DNA from: Paragorgia papillata
Lineage: Eukaryota; Cnidaria; Anthozoa; Scleralcyonacea; Coralliidae
Length of the DNA: 64,000 nucleotides
Assembly: GCA_035771165.1 (NCBI GenBank)
Contig: JAWNZC010000238.1
Location: 2,990,001 to 3,054,000, forward strand
Reading direction: 5' to 3'
The position numbers were made by a program, and so were the translations under genes. Positions 24,901 through 38,700 of this stretch are shown in pieces (within the stretch, counting starts at the first letter, position 1; each line of letters begins with the position of its first letter). The notes under the pieces are model-generated. The model made no database searches and had not been told where the DNA came from. It saw only the letters and a program-made list of their open reading frames with translations.

Positions 24901-27900
24901 AGCATAATACTGAAAACATTTATCACTGAGATGTTGTACATATCAAATATTGTAAAAACAAAACTTTATAAAGGTAAGGAAGTATATTTTCTATAATTCT
25001 TCGTATTTTTTGTATGTTTTGGCGAGGTTTTGGTCGCAGCGATGTTTTCAAAAACTTCGTCATGAGTGAAGAACATATTGAACATGAATTAAGTGCAAAA
25101 AAGCCGTAACACAGAAGTCAAAACACCAAAATAAAAGTCTTTTTAGCATATATTTGAATGTATGTACAAGTTCAATTCCAAAGTAGGATGTTGTTTACTC
25201 TGACAAAAACTGTGGCTTGCTAACATCGTCTGTGAATAAACAGAATCACCACTGTTAAAATAAAAGCAGTTGTTCAAAAGATTTTGTTTCAACGTTATTG
25301 GTTTACTATCGGTGTATTTACCTCACCGCTTCACGGCTCAGTAAATATTCACCGATAGTCACCTCGACTTCGGTGACTAATTGTTAAGTAGAAACCTCTG
25401 CCGATAAGCCAATGAAAAGCCTTCTTTTAACGAAATTGACCAATCACGCATACGTTACCAAGGGCAATTTAAGATGTTGTCAAGAGCAGATTTGAAAGTT
25501 AATTGGGTAACGGCTTAATTTCTATTGGTCAAAATGCTCAAACGTTCAAATTTCCCATGGGAACTTGTCAAATACGAAACGATAAAACGTTTCAATAACA
25601 CTTCCGGTCTCTAAGCTCAACCGAAAATCGCATTAACAAAGGAGCTGGTTTTGACTGGTCTGAGAATTGAAGGCCCAGAAATTTTGATTTCGGATAAAAT
25701 ATTGCATTTTGATTTCAGATAAATAGTTATTCTGTGATTAATGTTTCTTTCATATTTCTTCTTCCAACTGTATTTAGATGTGTTATGAAAATGGATCATC
25801 ATTGTCCATGGATTAATAATTGTGTTGGTCATAAAAATCACAAAAGATTCACATTGTTTCTGTTCTTTGTTGTCATTGGTTGTTCATATGCTGCAGTTTC
25901 ACTGATTGGCTGTGTTGTTCAAATTTTTTCGATAGTAAGTTTTCTTTAACTTTATTTTATAATGTATTTCTTATTAGACTCAAGCCCCAATTTAGCTCTC
26001 AAGATGGGTCATGGATACCGCTAATAAAAAAACAACATTGCCTACGCTTACGTCAAACTTTTTAAGACATGTTTATTATAACAACCAATCACTGTGAGAC
26101 TGGTTAGACATGATTGGTTGAGCTATAAGAAACCTGAAATGCTCCTTGTAAATATTAAAGTGCCTATGTCATCCTCAGGGACTTTACATATTTATACTAA
26201 TTGGAACACTCTGAGAAGATTTGTAATATATCTTCTCAGGCGAAAATTTCATCTTCATGGACTTTTTTGCCGTTAAAGTTGACAGAAGTGACGTCGAAAG
26301 AGGAATTTGTCTATATGAAAACCACTTTACAGATTCCTCTTTTGACGTCACTTCCGTCAACTTTAACGGCAAAAAAATCCATGAAGATGAAATTTTCGCC
26401 TGAGAAGATATATTACAAATCTTCTCAGAATGTTCCAATTAGTATAAATATGTAAAGTCCCTGAGCATGACATAGGCACTTTAAAGTGCCTATGCAACGA
26501 AATTTCACCCCAGTTTTTTAAGATTGTATTTGGAAGAACACCTAAGATAATGAAAAATGGCTTTTACATGCCTTTCAAATCTTACCCCATTCTTGAGTTA
26601 TTGGCTATGCAATTTGAGCAATGACGTCACACGTTGTGTGTGGGAGAAAATGGAAAATCAGTCATATCTTTGGATTGGTTTAACTACACGAAACCGCACA
26701 TTGCAGATCTAATCAGACCATACCCCCAAGGAAACGTCCCAACTTTTGGTTCAGTTTAGTCAATCCAAAGATACGACTGATTTTCCATTCACACATACAA
26801 CGTGTGACGTCATTCCTCAAATTGCATAGTCAAAAACTCAAGAATGGGATTAAGATTTGAAAGGCATGTAAAAGCCATTTTTCATTATCTTAGATGTTCT
26901 TCCAAATACAATCTCAAAAAACTGAAGTGAAATTTCGTTTCATAGGCACTTTAATTAATTAATAGTTTTTCGCGAGACAAAAATTATATTTGTGTGCAAA
27001 GGAATGATATTCTTAAAACGTTAAAATAGTAAGTCATTAGTGCATTTTCTTACGGACTATTTAGTCCAAGTTTAGTCCACGAAGTTTTTCAAGTTTGCAT
27101 CGTGGTGACACTGTGCCTTAAATCTAATAGACTGTAAACAGTAAAGTTGTAATTTTTAATGAATTAAAAATATGAATTAAATTTTTAAGTATTATTTTAG
27201 TATTAACTGTACAGTAATTAATTATACAGTACCGTAGTTCCAATCTACAGTACATGTAATTATAAATAAATATGTATCCATGGTACTGAACTTTATTTAA
27301 AAGATATAAAACATTGCTCTTTTAGAGTATTAACATATTAAAAGATTCCTTGGTAAAAGCATTTCATTCTTCTGAAAGTATCAAAACGTTACTAACTGAT
27401 TTTACTCAGGTATTAACCAATAATTTATCTAAATCTATTAATTAAAAGCGAGTTTTTAAATTAATGAATTATTAACAAACTTAACCAGTAACATCCATGT
27501 CAAGCATGCTTATTACGGATGTCACCAAACTGTCGAAACGTGGAAAAAATCACACGACGTTTACGCCTACAAACATTTGCGTCCCGCCCCACAAACGCAA
27601 AGCGGCTGTTGGCAATTCCATCAGAACCTTTGAAATATATTTCGTAAAGAAACATGATTAATACTCGCAAAAAATGCCTATCATTGGTTACAAAATAAAC
27701 CTATTGACTACCTACGCATCCTACGGGTTTGTCAGTAATTTTCTTGCGGTTAAACGAGCGTTGAGAATGTTTTAATAAATATTCATTACCTTTGTTTATA
27801 AAATCTATTTTCATTTTGGGTAAAACTGTTAAGCCCCGCACAGACGACCAAGTTTTCCTTGACAAGTTTTATTTGTTCGTGTGCACGACACAAATTGACA

Positions 27901-30900
27901 AGTTTTCCCTTGACAAGGAGCCTTGTTCAAAAGCTGGTCACGCCAGCTTCTGAACAAGGAAATTTGTTTGTGTGTATAGTCGTCAAGGAAAACTTAACAA
28001 GATCATCTCTTAAGCTTATTACGCGATCATTGTCGTCAAGGAAAACTTGTCCAACCGTACACACGAGCAATTATAAATTGTCAAGGGAAATTGCTGGGGA
28101 AAAACGTGTTCATCGTAAACACGAGCAAGGAAAGTTACCAAGGAAGTTGTCAAGGAAAACTTGGTCGTCTGTGCGGGGCTTTAGCGTTTGTGAGCGGGGA
28201 AGCAAACGTTTGTAGGCGTGGACGTCGTGGGATTTTACTCAAGTTTCGACAGTTCGGTGACATCCGTAATATAGGAAAGTGGGAAACCTTGGCTAGTATT
28301 TTGAATGGAATAGATAATTTTTTTGACATTTATCACTAACAAGCACACGTGTAAAAGATTTTTATAATAATAATAATATTGATTTAATATTCAATTTTTG
28401 TTATCTCATGGCAACGCTCAGCCATGCTTTATTACTCGTGCAGTAAATTTAATAACACGTGGATAATAAAGCACACTTGCCAAATTTTTAAAATTATGAA
28501 GCTATATTGAAGAATACAATTGCAAAAGATTGAACAGCTTGGAATATTAAAATTTCGTAAGGTATACTAGTAGTTTAGATATTTCTATTGGAGACTCGTT
28601 CTTAAAGTGGTTCTCTGATGAAAATATTGTTGGCAATGTTTTTGCGTAAAGATGTTATGGTAGTTAGTAATCGTGCAAAGTTTCATAACATAGCTTTGAT
28701 ATAGCAACGTTTTTCATTGGCTGTCGTGCGTGCTCCATAACTCGATGGAGCACGGCAAAAAAGCGCGGGAAAAAGTTTCAAAACAAAACTGAGTTTTAAA
28801 TTGATGGCCTTTTATTTTATCAAAATACCGAGTCATTTAATTTTATTGAGTAATAAAGAACAGCGACCCAGAAGACATAAACTGGGTCTGGGTAACCGAG
28901 TTTAAACTGTCCTTTTGGTTGGATTTTAGTGAACAAAAAAGGCTTGGCTACGAAAGTAGAAAAACACAACAACCAAAACGATTCGCCGGCTTGTGAAAGG
29001 ATTTAATGCTATGTTATAAAAGAAATGGCTCATGGTTTAGCGTGCTCCATCGAGTTATGGATGCACGCGGGAAATTGGGAGAGCACGAAAAAATCGTAAG
29101 AAGTGTAAAGGCATACTCGGCTATCGCCTCGTGCCTCTACTCAACTTCTTTCGTGTTCAAATGACGACAAACGTGCCTTTATAAGAGTACATATGCACGG
29201 AGCTTTATGTTTTATTTGTTAAGTGAAACGTCTGGTCTTAACACGTAGTTTTGTTGGTTTGTCATTGCGCGCCTGACTTTTGTCTTAATAAGGCAAGTGA
29301 TGTCCTGCGTGCCTCCAAAAAACACATGGTCATGACCAGGGACGTAGCCAGTATTTTGAAAGGGGGAGGAGCGAAACTTCTTGGGGGGTCCGGGGGCATG
29401 CTCCCCCTGAAAATTTTGAAGTCTAGAGTCTCTAAAATGGCATTTCCTGCATTTTGGGAGAAGATTTTACACAATTCTGAAAGTTTGAAAAGTCATAAAA
29501 TACTAAAAAAAAACCCGTTGAGTTAAGTTACATACGTGCGATACATACGGAGACTGGATTAGGAGCCAAGGAAGGTACCATCTCATATTATTAGTCACTA
29601 GCGTCAGAAGAGCGACTGAGATCCAATCAATAACCGCTGGGTAAATCACCTGTGCATCTGAGTACGCGTGTTCAAAACAAAATTTCATCATGCAAAGGGG
29701 GGGGGGGGGGGGGGAGCGACCGCTCTCCCTCTGGCTACGTCCCTGGTGATGCCTACATATAAATAATGATTTCTTTCTAACACAATTTCATGACGTTCTA
29801 TTTCCAGGCGAATCCTTTGGTTTATAGAAGAATAATGCAAGAGCAACTTGTTCCTTTTGGATTTTACCATTTACTTGGTATTGTCTTCTGTGTTGGTTTA
29901 GATCTTGGTGTTATAATTGCTGTAGGAATTTTACTCTATTATCAGGTGTGTACACTCAGAGTCTCTGAATTACTGTACCCTACTCAAAGCATTACATTGA
30001 TATGTGCGTCATTGTCAAGTTTTATTGAGGATCTTACCAGTTTAGTTTAGTTTGGTACATGAAGTGCAGTAAAGTAAAATGAAGGGGGGGGGGGGGGGGG
30101 GGGGGGGGGGGGAGGGGGTATGTGGGACAGAAGGGAAGAGAGGTGAAGTAAAGTGACGAGAATAGAAGTGACGTGAATTGAAGTGAAGTGACGTGAAGGG
30201 GAGTGAAGTGAAGTGAAGTGACGTGAATTGAAGTTTGCAGAGTTGAGTGAAGTGGAGTGGAGTGCAATAAAGTGGAGTGAAGTGAAGTGAAGTGAAGTGA
30301 AGTGAAGTGAAGTGAAGCAAAGTGAAGTGAAGTGACGTGAAGTGAAGTAAAGCAAAGTGAAGTGAAGTGCAATAAAGTGGAGTGAATTGAAGTGAAGCGA
30401 AGCGTAGTGAAGTGACGTGGAGTGAAGTGAAGTGAAATGAAGTGAAGTGCAATAAAGCGGAGTGAATTGAAGCGAAGCGTAGTGAAGTGACGTGGAGTGA
30501 AGTGACGTTAAGTGAAGTAAAGCAAAGTGTAGTGAAGTGAAGTGCAATAAAGTAGAGTGGATTGAAGTGAAATGAAGTGTAGTGAAGTGCAGTGCAGTAA
30601 AGTAAAATGGAATGATGTCTCTCGCTTCCGCAGAGGCTTCGAGGGGGCTTAGCGGAACTTATTGGGCCCTGGGGAACTTATTTGGACGTGAGGCATAGGC
30701 TCCCTCGAAGCCTCTGCGGGAGAGAGAGGAATGATGTGATGTGATGTTGCTGTAACAAACCTACGCGAAGACTGCTTTCTTCTCTTTTTTCTGTTTTATA
30801 AATCATTTTTTCTGGGTATAAAATGAATTCTATTCCTTGTGTTTTGTAGGCTCGTGATATTATACGAAATGAATCATCAATTGAAAGTTGGATTGTAGAA

Positions 30901-32624
30901 AAGGTACACTCCCTAAATATACCAAACGCAACTGATTAGTTAACAGTTGACTGATTTTATATTAGTTTACCGTGGTGTGTTGCGAAGTTCATTGGGAAAT
31001 TGCGAAGTTCATTTGTAACGGGCAACTACGTTGTCAAGAAGGTTTCTAATTACAGTATTCAATCAAAATTAGCTTTGATTCGCAGCTTGCAATGTCATTG
31101 GATAATCAACAACCATGGTTACGATGTACTTGTCGATTTTTGAATGAACTTTGCAACTTCCCAACCAACTTCCGAACACAAGGCAGTAAATTAATATGAA
31201 ATCAACTGTAATTATTTCTTTGTTATTTATTCGTCTAATCTATTCATCTGGGGTTTTTATTATTTTTTTGTTTATTCATCCACTCATTCATTTCAGTTGT
31301 TTGTTTGTTTGTTTGTTTGTTTGTTGGTTCGTCAATTAATTTGCAAGTTTATCACTTTGTTTGTTTGTTTGTTTGTTTGTTTGTTTGTTTGTTTGTTTGT
31401 TTGTTTGTTTGTTTGTTTGTTTGTTTGTTTGTTTGTTTGTTTGTTTGTTTGTTTGTTTGTTTGTTTGTTTTGTTTGTTTTTGTTTGTTTGTTTGTTTAAT
31501 CGTTTGTTCGTACTTACTTTGTTATTACTTCTTTTGTTTATTTGTCTTTTCGTTTGTTTATTTGTTTGTTCGCATGATCGTTGCTATTTATCTCATTTTT
31601 CCTTTCATATTTTTTCACTGTTAGTCATCTTACCGCTCCAAAAAGGACCGTAAATTCATTTACCCTTACAATCTAGGAAGATGGGAAAACGTTAAACAGG
31701 TAGGTATTCCATTTAAAGTTCTCAGTTTGCGTCTAGGAGGTCTCTCACTTCCAGAAGATTGGATTAAAATTAATTGATTTTCGACTTCTTAATTATAGAA
31801 CAACGTTGACTAAGGGGGTGTTTATACGGAGGCGAGCCAACCCGGGTACCCGAGTTAGCCCGCTTTGCCGAGATGATTTTCATTCGTGTTTTGTTTGTTG
31901 TGCTCATTGCGTAATTTCTCAATTCTGACAAGACACGAAATCTCATTGTTTAAAGGGGATTGGCAACAAAAATTAAGTTTGTCTAATTTGAAAGAACTCA
32001 TAAAATTGTAATAGAAGATCCTTTACAATTTTTTCGTATCTTTCTGCGTTTTCAAGATATTTCAATTTGTTTGATATGTAAATGAGATGGTCTCTGACGT
32101 CAGGAGTGGGTAAGATATTTTCATACAGAGCAAAATCACTTACATATCTAACATGAAATGTTCAGCGTCGCAAGGAGTTTTTATGTGCACAGTTTCAAAT
32201 GGTTTCGCTGAACAAACTTAGAGATATAACTGGTTTTCCTACATGTGAAAATATTTTACCCCACACCTGACGTCAGAGACCATCTCATTTACATATCAAA
32301 CAAATTGAAATATCTTGAAAACGAAGAAAGATACGAAAAAATTGTAAAGGTTCTTCTATTACAATTTTATGAGTTCTTTCAAATTAGACAAACTTAATTT
32401 TTAATGCCAATGTCCTTTAAACAAATTTATTGGTTCTTTTGTTGTTGTATTTTTTGAAAGGTAATTCATTTCTCTGGTGATTATATTGGAGATGGAATCA
32501 CGTGGCCAGTTGTCGAACACTGTGATCAGTACACCCTAACGGTAAGTTATGAAAGACACTAAATCAGTCAAATATTTAGTTGTCCTGCGGGCTCGTCAAA
32601 ATACAGCACAACTCGTAATTCGTA

Positions 32625-32709
<85 letters not shown>

Positions 32710-35700
32710 GTGACTTCCAAACTGCGGTCCATTGTCACTAACACATTCCTAAGGAATGCCAAACCTCGGCGGATACTGCTTTCGGTCCCTTGGTGTGCTT
32801 TGTGTATTTTTTTAAGCATTTCTGGTCTGAGGAATGACGGAATGATCACTTGATGCGCCTTGACCAGAACTCCGTCATATGTTGAAATTTCCTCTCGAAA
32901 ACTTTCAATATGGCCTAAGCTCTCCAGGTACTGTTGATCTGGCTGCATGCCCCAACGTACCAGCGCTCTAATGGTTTCCATATAATCGCCACGATCACCG
33001 CGATCGCTCAAAATTAACTCGGCGATCGCAACGATCAACAATCGTGTCGCTGTTTCCATATGATCGCTAAGGCGGCCATGGTTGATCGCGGCCATTGTTT
33101 TAATGGTCCGCTGATCGCCAAGATCTCTGAGATTGTAAAATCACCGTTTCCATATAAAACGCAACGATCGTACCCTGCGAGCAGAGCCTTCTTTTCCTTA
33201 TTTCTTCGCTGAGAGAGAGGAAGAAAAGTAGGCTCTGCTGTATTCGTGTTCGGCTTCGTCCAATATTTAGGACGAAGTAACCCGTTTAAGACCCGTTTAA
33301 CCGGTTCTCGTTTTGTTTTCTGCTCTGATTGAGACTGGGTTCGAGATTGTAACCAAGCAACTGACATGCATGCGCAATGGAAACCAGTCACGAATACAGC
33401 AGAGCCTACTTTTCTTCCTCTCTCTCAGTGAAGAAATAAGGAAAAGAAAGCTCTGCTCGCAGGGTACCACGATCGCCAAGATAGAACATTTTCTATCTCG
33501 GCGATCGCGATCGCGATCTCAGCGATCGTTTATTAAGTACTTTCGATAAGCACTCTCAAAGAAAATCATACTTTTCTAAAAAGTCATTATGCAGTGTGAT
33601 GTCATAAGTATGACATTTGCATATCAAACAAACCTGAATATCTCAAGAATGAAGCAAGGAAACGAAATTCTACGAAAGATGTTACGTTGTCATTTTAAGT
33701 GTTCTTTCAAATGCAATCATAAAAAACTGGGGTGAAATTTCGCTGCATTGGCACTTTAACTCATTCCTGTCCGAGGGCTTCTCCAGAGATGAATAAAATC
33801 GTCTGGCGTTAGCCAGAATAAAATACTAAAGACCAATTTGGACAGGAAAGAGTTAAGCACTGAGTTATTGGGACTCCCGGCTAGAACAGTTAGAAATATC
33901 TTTATATCTAATGTCGCAAACATTACCTGTGCTCAACGCGGGAGATCCTAAGAGCAAATCACTCCAAAAAATCTTTGTTCATTCTTATTAGAAACAGATC
34001 TCTTTTTTATTAAAAGCAGTTTTTGTCATTCTGGTTCGGAGCCCAGGTTCACATTTTTACAATCTTCAGCAATCCTTTATAATCGTAAATGAAGAAGATT
34101 AAGTTCAATTAAGGTCGAATTACTGCTGTAGAGAAAAGTTATCTGACTGCACCAACTGGGAATCGAACCAAGGTCTCCGGCTTAACGTACCAGCTATTGG
34201 GACCCCCGGCCAGAACAGTCAGAAATATATTTATACCGCATACATTACCGTAAATCAATTGGGGAAGGGCTATACAAAAGGCTGGGGTTCTTGCAAAATG
34301 GCGGGGGGGGGTCCTGTCAGCAGTTTATGGTGACTAGTGAAAAATGATTTTTCTTGGTTAAAATGAAACCATATGCAGTAGAGCTACCGGCTTCATTGTT
34401 GATTTCAAAATGACTACCGATATTTCTGCGATGTAAATCAAAACATGAGAGTTGGTTAATTAGGAGCTTTTAAGTATACCAGTTTGTGTTGAATGACTTT
34501 TATATCTAATTGTTTTAATCTGTGTCTTTGCTAGGTTGAACAGCTAAGACAAAAGCGAATGAAAAAGCAATATGCTGTAAGTACACGTACAGCTGACAAA
34601 AGTGAAGCGAAGGGCGGTGAAGGGAAAGGAAGTGAAATAAAGTTAGGTGAAGTGCAGTGAAGTGAAATGGAGTGAACCAAAGTGAAGTGAAATGGAGTGA
34701 ACCAAAGTGAAGTGGAATGAAGTGAAGTGACGTGCAGTGAAGTGAAGTGAAGTGAAGTGACGTGACGTGACGTGAAGTGACGTGACGTGGAGTGGAGTGA
34801 AGTGCGGTGAAGTGAAGTAAAGTAAAGTAAATGAAATGAAGTGGAATGAAGTGGAGTGAAGTGACGTGCAGTGCAGTGAAGTGACGTGACGTGGAGTGAA
34901 CTGAGGCGAAGTGAGGTGAAGTGAGGTGAAGTGAAGTGACGTGACGTGTGAAGTGAAGTGAAGTGAAGTGAACCAATGGAGAATGGCCTTTACTGAACGC
35001 TTATGGAGATATGAAAGTATTGATATATACTTTTTGCCATTTCAGATAGAATATCGTAGTGTAGAAAATTTCAACGGCAGTTTTTGTGGCTGGAGACAAG
35101 GATGCCGTACTTGTCTTTATTGTCCTTGGACTTTGGAAAGAAGATTGAAGTTTGAGACAGGACAACAACTTCTTGTTACGCGATGGAGAAAGTACGCATG
35201 CAATTTTATTGTAAAAAGAATATTCTCTAAAAGCCTTTAAGTAAAATAACTAAATATGTGACAAATTTGCTATAAGGTGCGAGTTCTAATTCTACTATTT
35301 TTCGAATTAAAAAAATTGTGAGCGTTTTTCCTAGGCCCCGTTCACAGTATACCGGATAACTTTTGTGCCAGCACGAAAACCATACTGGATAGGCAGGCTT
35401 TTAGCCAGAAGGGCGCCCAAAATTTAGAAGAAAAAGGAAATTATCCTCAATGATTTGCCTAAAATATTGATGTTTACGAAAAGTAGCTGATCAATCATTC
35501 GAAAGTTTACGTCAACATGCGTGTATGCATTTAATGCATGATGACATAAAGTTGAAAAGTCGGGAAGGTTCGAAAAATTGCAAAGAATCTGACAATAGTT
35601 TAGTACATGCTGCTGACACGAAGTAATTTTCTTAATACCGCTGTACTAAACTTTGAGTTCGTGGTTCCACGCTCTCAATATGTAAGCTATATTTAACGGG

Positions 35701-38700
35701 AGAACGGCGACTACAAACGCCTGTTCCTGTACAATTTTTGTACCAGCACGCTGCTCCCATCTTGAAAGAGATCCATCTTGTATCGGATAGGTTTATGTGC
35801 CATTCCAGCACCAGCGCATGTGAATGGAAACCGGAATCGCTCCAGAAGTCAATCGACCATTTCGGTACGAAAATTGTATCGAAACACGCCTATTTGCTAT
35901 GGTTTTAATTCCGACGCAAAAACTATCACCGGTACAGTTTTAACTAGTGGTGTGCGTCGGATCGGATTGACCCCTTGTAATCCGAGGGTTTGCCAAAACT
36001 GTCAATCCGAATCCGATCCGATCCGAAGCCAAAAAATCGTAGTCCGATCCGATCCGATCCGAAAACAGCTGCTCAAATCCGATCCGATCCGGTCCGAAAA
36101 AATTAAAACACCAGATATATGTTACAATAGTTGCGCAAACTTTCCGAAAAGAAAACCAATGAACAAATAAATTTAAGAAAACTACTATACAATAATAATC
36201 TTGTGTAATAATAGCCTTCATATATTGTGCAACGTGCATACAACTAGTGAATTTGTTAATTTTGTGACAAAAACAGTGACAAAAGTGAACCTGATGCGGG
36301 TAAAAAAGTGCAATATCCGATTCGATCCGATCTGGGAAAAAAAGAACAAAATCCGATCCGATCCGAGAAAAAAAGAACAAAATCCGATCCGAACGATAAA
36401 AGTTTAGTCCGAATCCGATCGGATCGGGTTCGGATTCGGATTCGGATCGGATTCGCACACCTCTAGTGTGAACAGGTTGTACACAGTCTCTGTCGTTTCG
36501 TGCTAGATTCACACTATACCAAATAGGTTTTCGTGCCGGCACAAAATGCTACCTGGTATACCTTAATAGCACATTACTCTATTTCTCATAAAATATTTTT
36601 TGTTATATTAGGCATTGGCTATATGGAATTAAGATGGAAGAAAATTCTACTGAAGGTAAGAAAATCAAAAGACATCTGTACCTTTGCAGAAGTGGGGTGT
36701 AATTAAAGTGATTATGCAACGAAATTTCACCCCAGTTTTTATATGATTGCATTTGAAAGAAAACTTAAAGTAACATCTTTTGTAAAATTTCGTTTCCTTG
36801 CTTCATTCTTGAGATATTCGGGTTTGTTTGATATGCAAATGTCATACTTGTGACATCACACTGCGTAATGACTTTTTTGAAAGAGCATCAATTTTAGGAT
36901 GGTCCAAATATTTTACACACAACTACGCACGTTTAGTGACCAGTCATGGGTATATACATGTAAATGAACGTTTTTAAGTACCTTTGATAAGTACTCTTAG
37001 AGAAAATCATACTTTTCTAAAAAGTCATTATGCAGTGTGATGTCATAAGTATGACATTTGCATATCAAACAAACCTGAATATCTCAAGAATGAAGCAAGG
37101 AAACGAAATTCTACGAAAGATGTTACTTTGTCATTTTAAGTGTTCTTTCAAATGGAATCATAAAAAACTGGGGCGAAATTTCGTTGCCGTGCTTAAGTAA
37201 TTTATTGCTCTTTGTTTTTTGGGTTTTTTTCTTTCTTTGATCTTTCTTCCTGCTCTTTGCTTCTCTTATTGCGTTTTTCTCTTCTCTGCTTTTTGCTCTT
37301 TGTTCTTTGCTTTTTGTTCCCTGCAAAGACACTCTACTGTAAATCTTGAGAAATTACGTTTTTCCCTATAAAACGTTTTGCACAGGTCTCATGAACTTCA
37401 TTCTATAGTTCATTGTTATATAGCTAGAGTTTCGCTGGATACAACGATGACTGTCACGTTTCTCTCTGACGAAGGGCCTTCGCTCGAAACGTTAGATTCC
37501 TACGTTCTCTGTTTCGGCAGTATATCTCACCTAAGTTACTATATTTCGATGACTGTCATTGCTTGGTTTGTGGTTACATGACCTTAGCTAAATTTCAATG
37601 TATGCCGAGGGGGCGACAATTGAGAACTTATTGCCTGCTCGGGCAATAAGATTTCAATTGTTGCCCGCTAGAACTTTGAACTCTTCACGGTATCCTATAA
37701 ACAAAAGCTTGTTTGGTACGAAAAAAAGAATATTTATAGGTCTTCAAAGCATGTGTGAAGATTAACTGGAGAAATGTATTGCTGTTCTTTTATTCTGAGA
37801 CTCATATTTGTTTGGTTGAAGTGAAATTACGGAGCCAGGAGAAATGTTTTGGTAAGTCTTTCAGTTTGTCTTTTGTGTACTTTCCCTTGATAAACGTCGA
37901 AATTATTCAGCGAAACTCAAGCTATATAACAAAGCACTTAATGTCTGATCCCTCGGGAAACAGCGAAATTATTCAGCGAAACTCAAGCTATACTGTACAG
38001 TGTGTATCAAAAAAACCTGAACCCTTAGAAAACAACCTATTGTAGTAGTTTGAAAGCCCTAAAAGCGCTGCGTTAATATATTTCGAAGCGAAAAAGCTTT
38101 TAAATACTTTCACCATGCGTACACTTCAAGTTATCTTAATTTCCCAGATGTATAAGACCGTGTGTTTTACGCATCTGTGGGTTCAGCGAAGTGCTTAGGG
38201 CTTTCAAACTACTACAATAGGTTGTTTTCTAAGGGTTCAGGTTTTTTTGATACACACTGTATAACAAAACACTTAATGTCTGATCCCTCGGGAAACAGTG
38301 AAATTATTCAGCGAAACTCAAGCTATATAACAAAACACTTAATGTCTGATCCCTCGAGTCTCGATGTTTCCCTCGACTTCGTCTCGGGAAACATTTAGAC
38401 TCAGGAAAACAAAACTAACTGTTTCCCTCGGGAGCAGACATTAAGTGTATATTGCATAGCTCTAGTGGTGGTCTTGATTACTCAAAAGTTGTATACTTGT
38501 AGCGCGTGTAGATCTTTAGAAATTGTGTTTATGGTAAGCGGCAGCACTTTATGCAAATTGTGTTTTCTGGATTCGTTGATTCCAAGATGGCGGACAGCAG
38601 GCTGTCTTTGGTCCAAATATTTCCAAAACCAAAACAGATACGGAAAAATTGTAAAAGGTCTTCTTATACCATTTGACGAGTTCTTTCAAATGAGACCAAC

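Noticed and set aside
35940..36542. 200-codon minus-strand ORF rich in DRIGSD
   Set aside because: It is the GATCCG repeat array of a hAT-like element.
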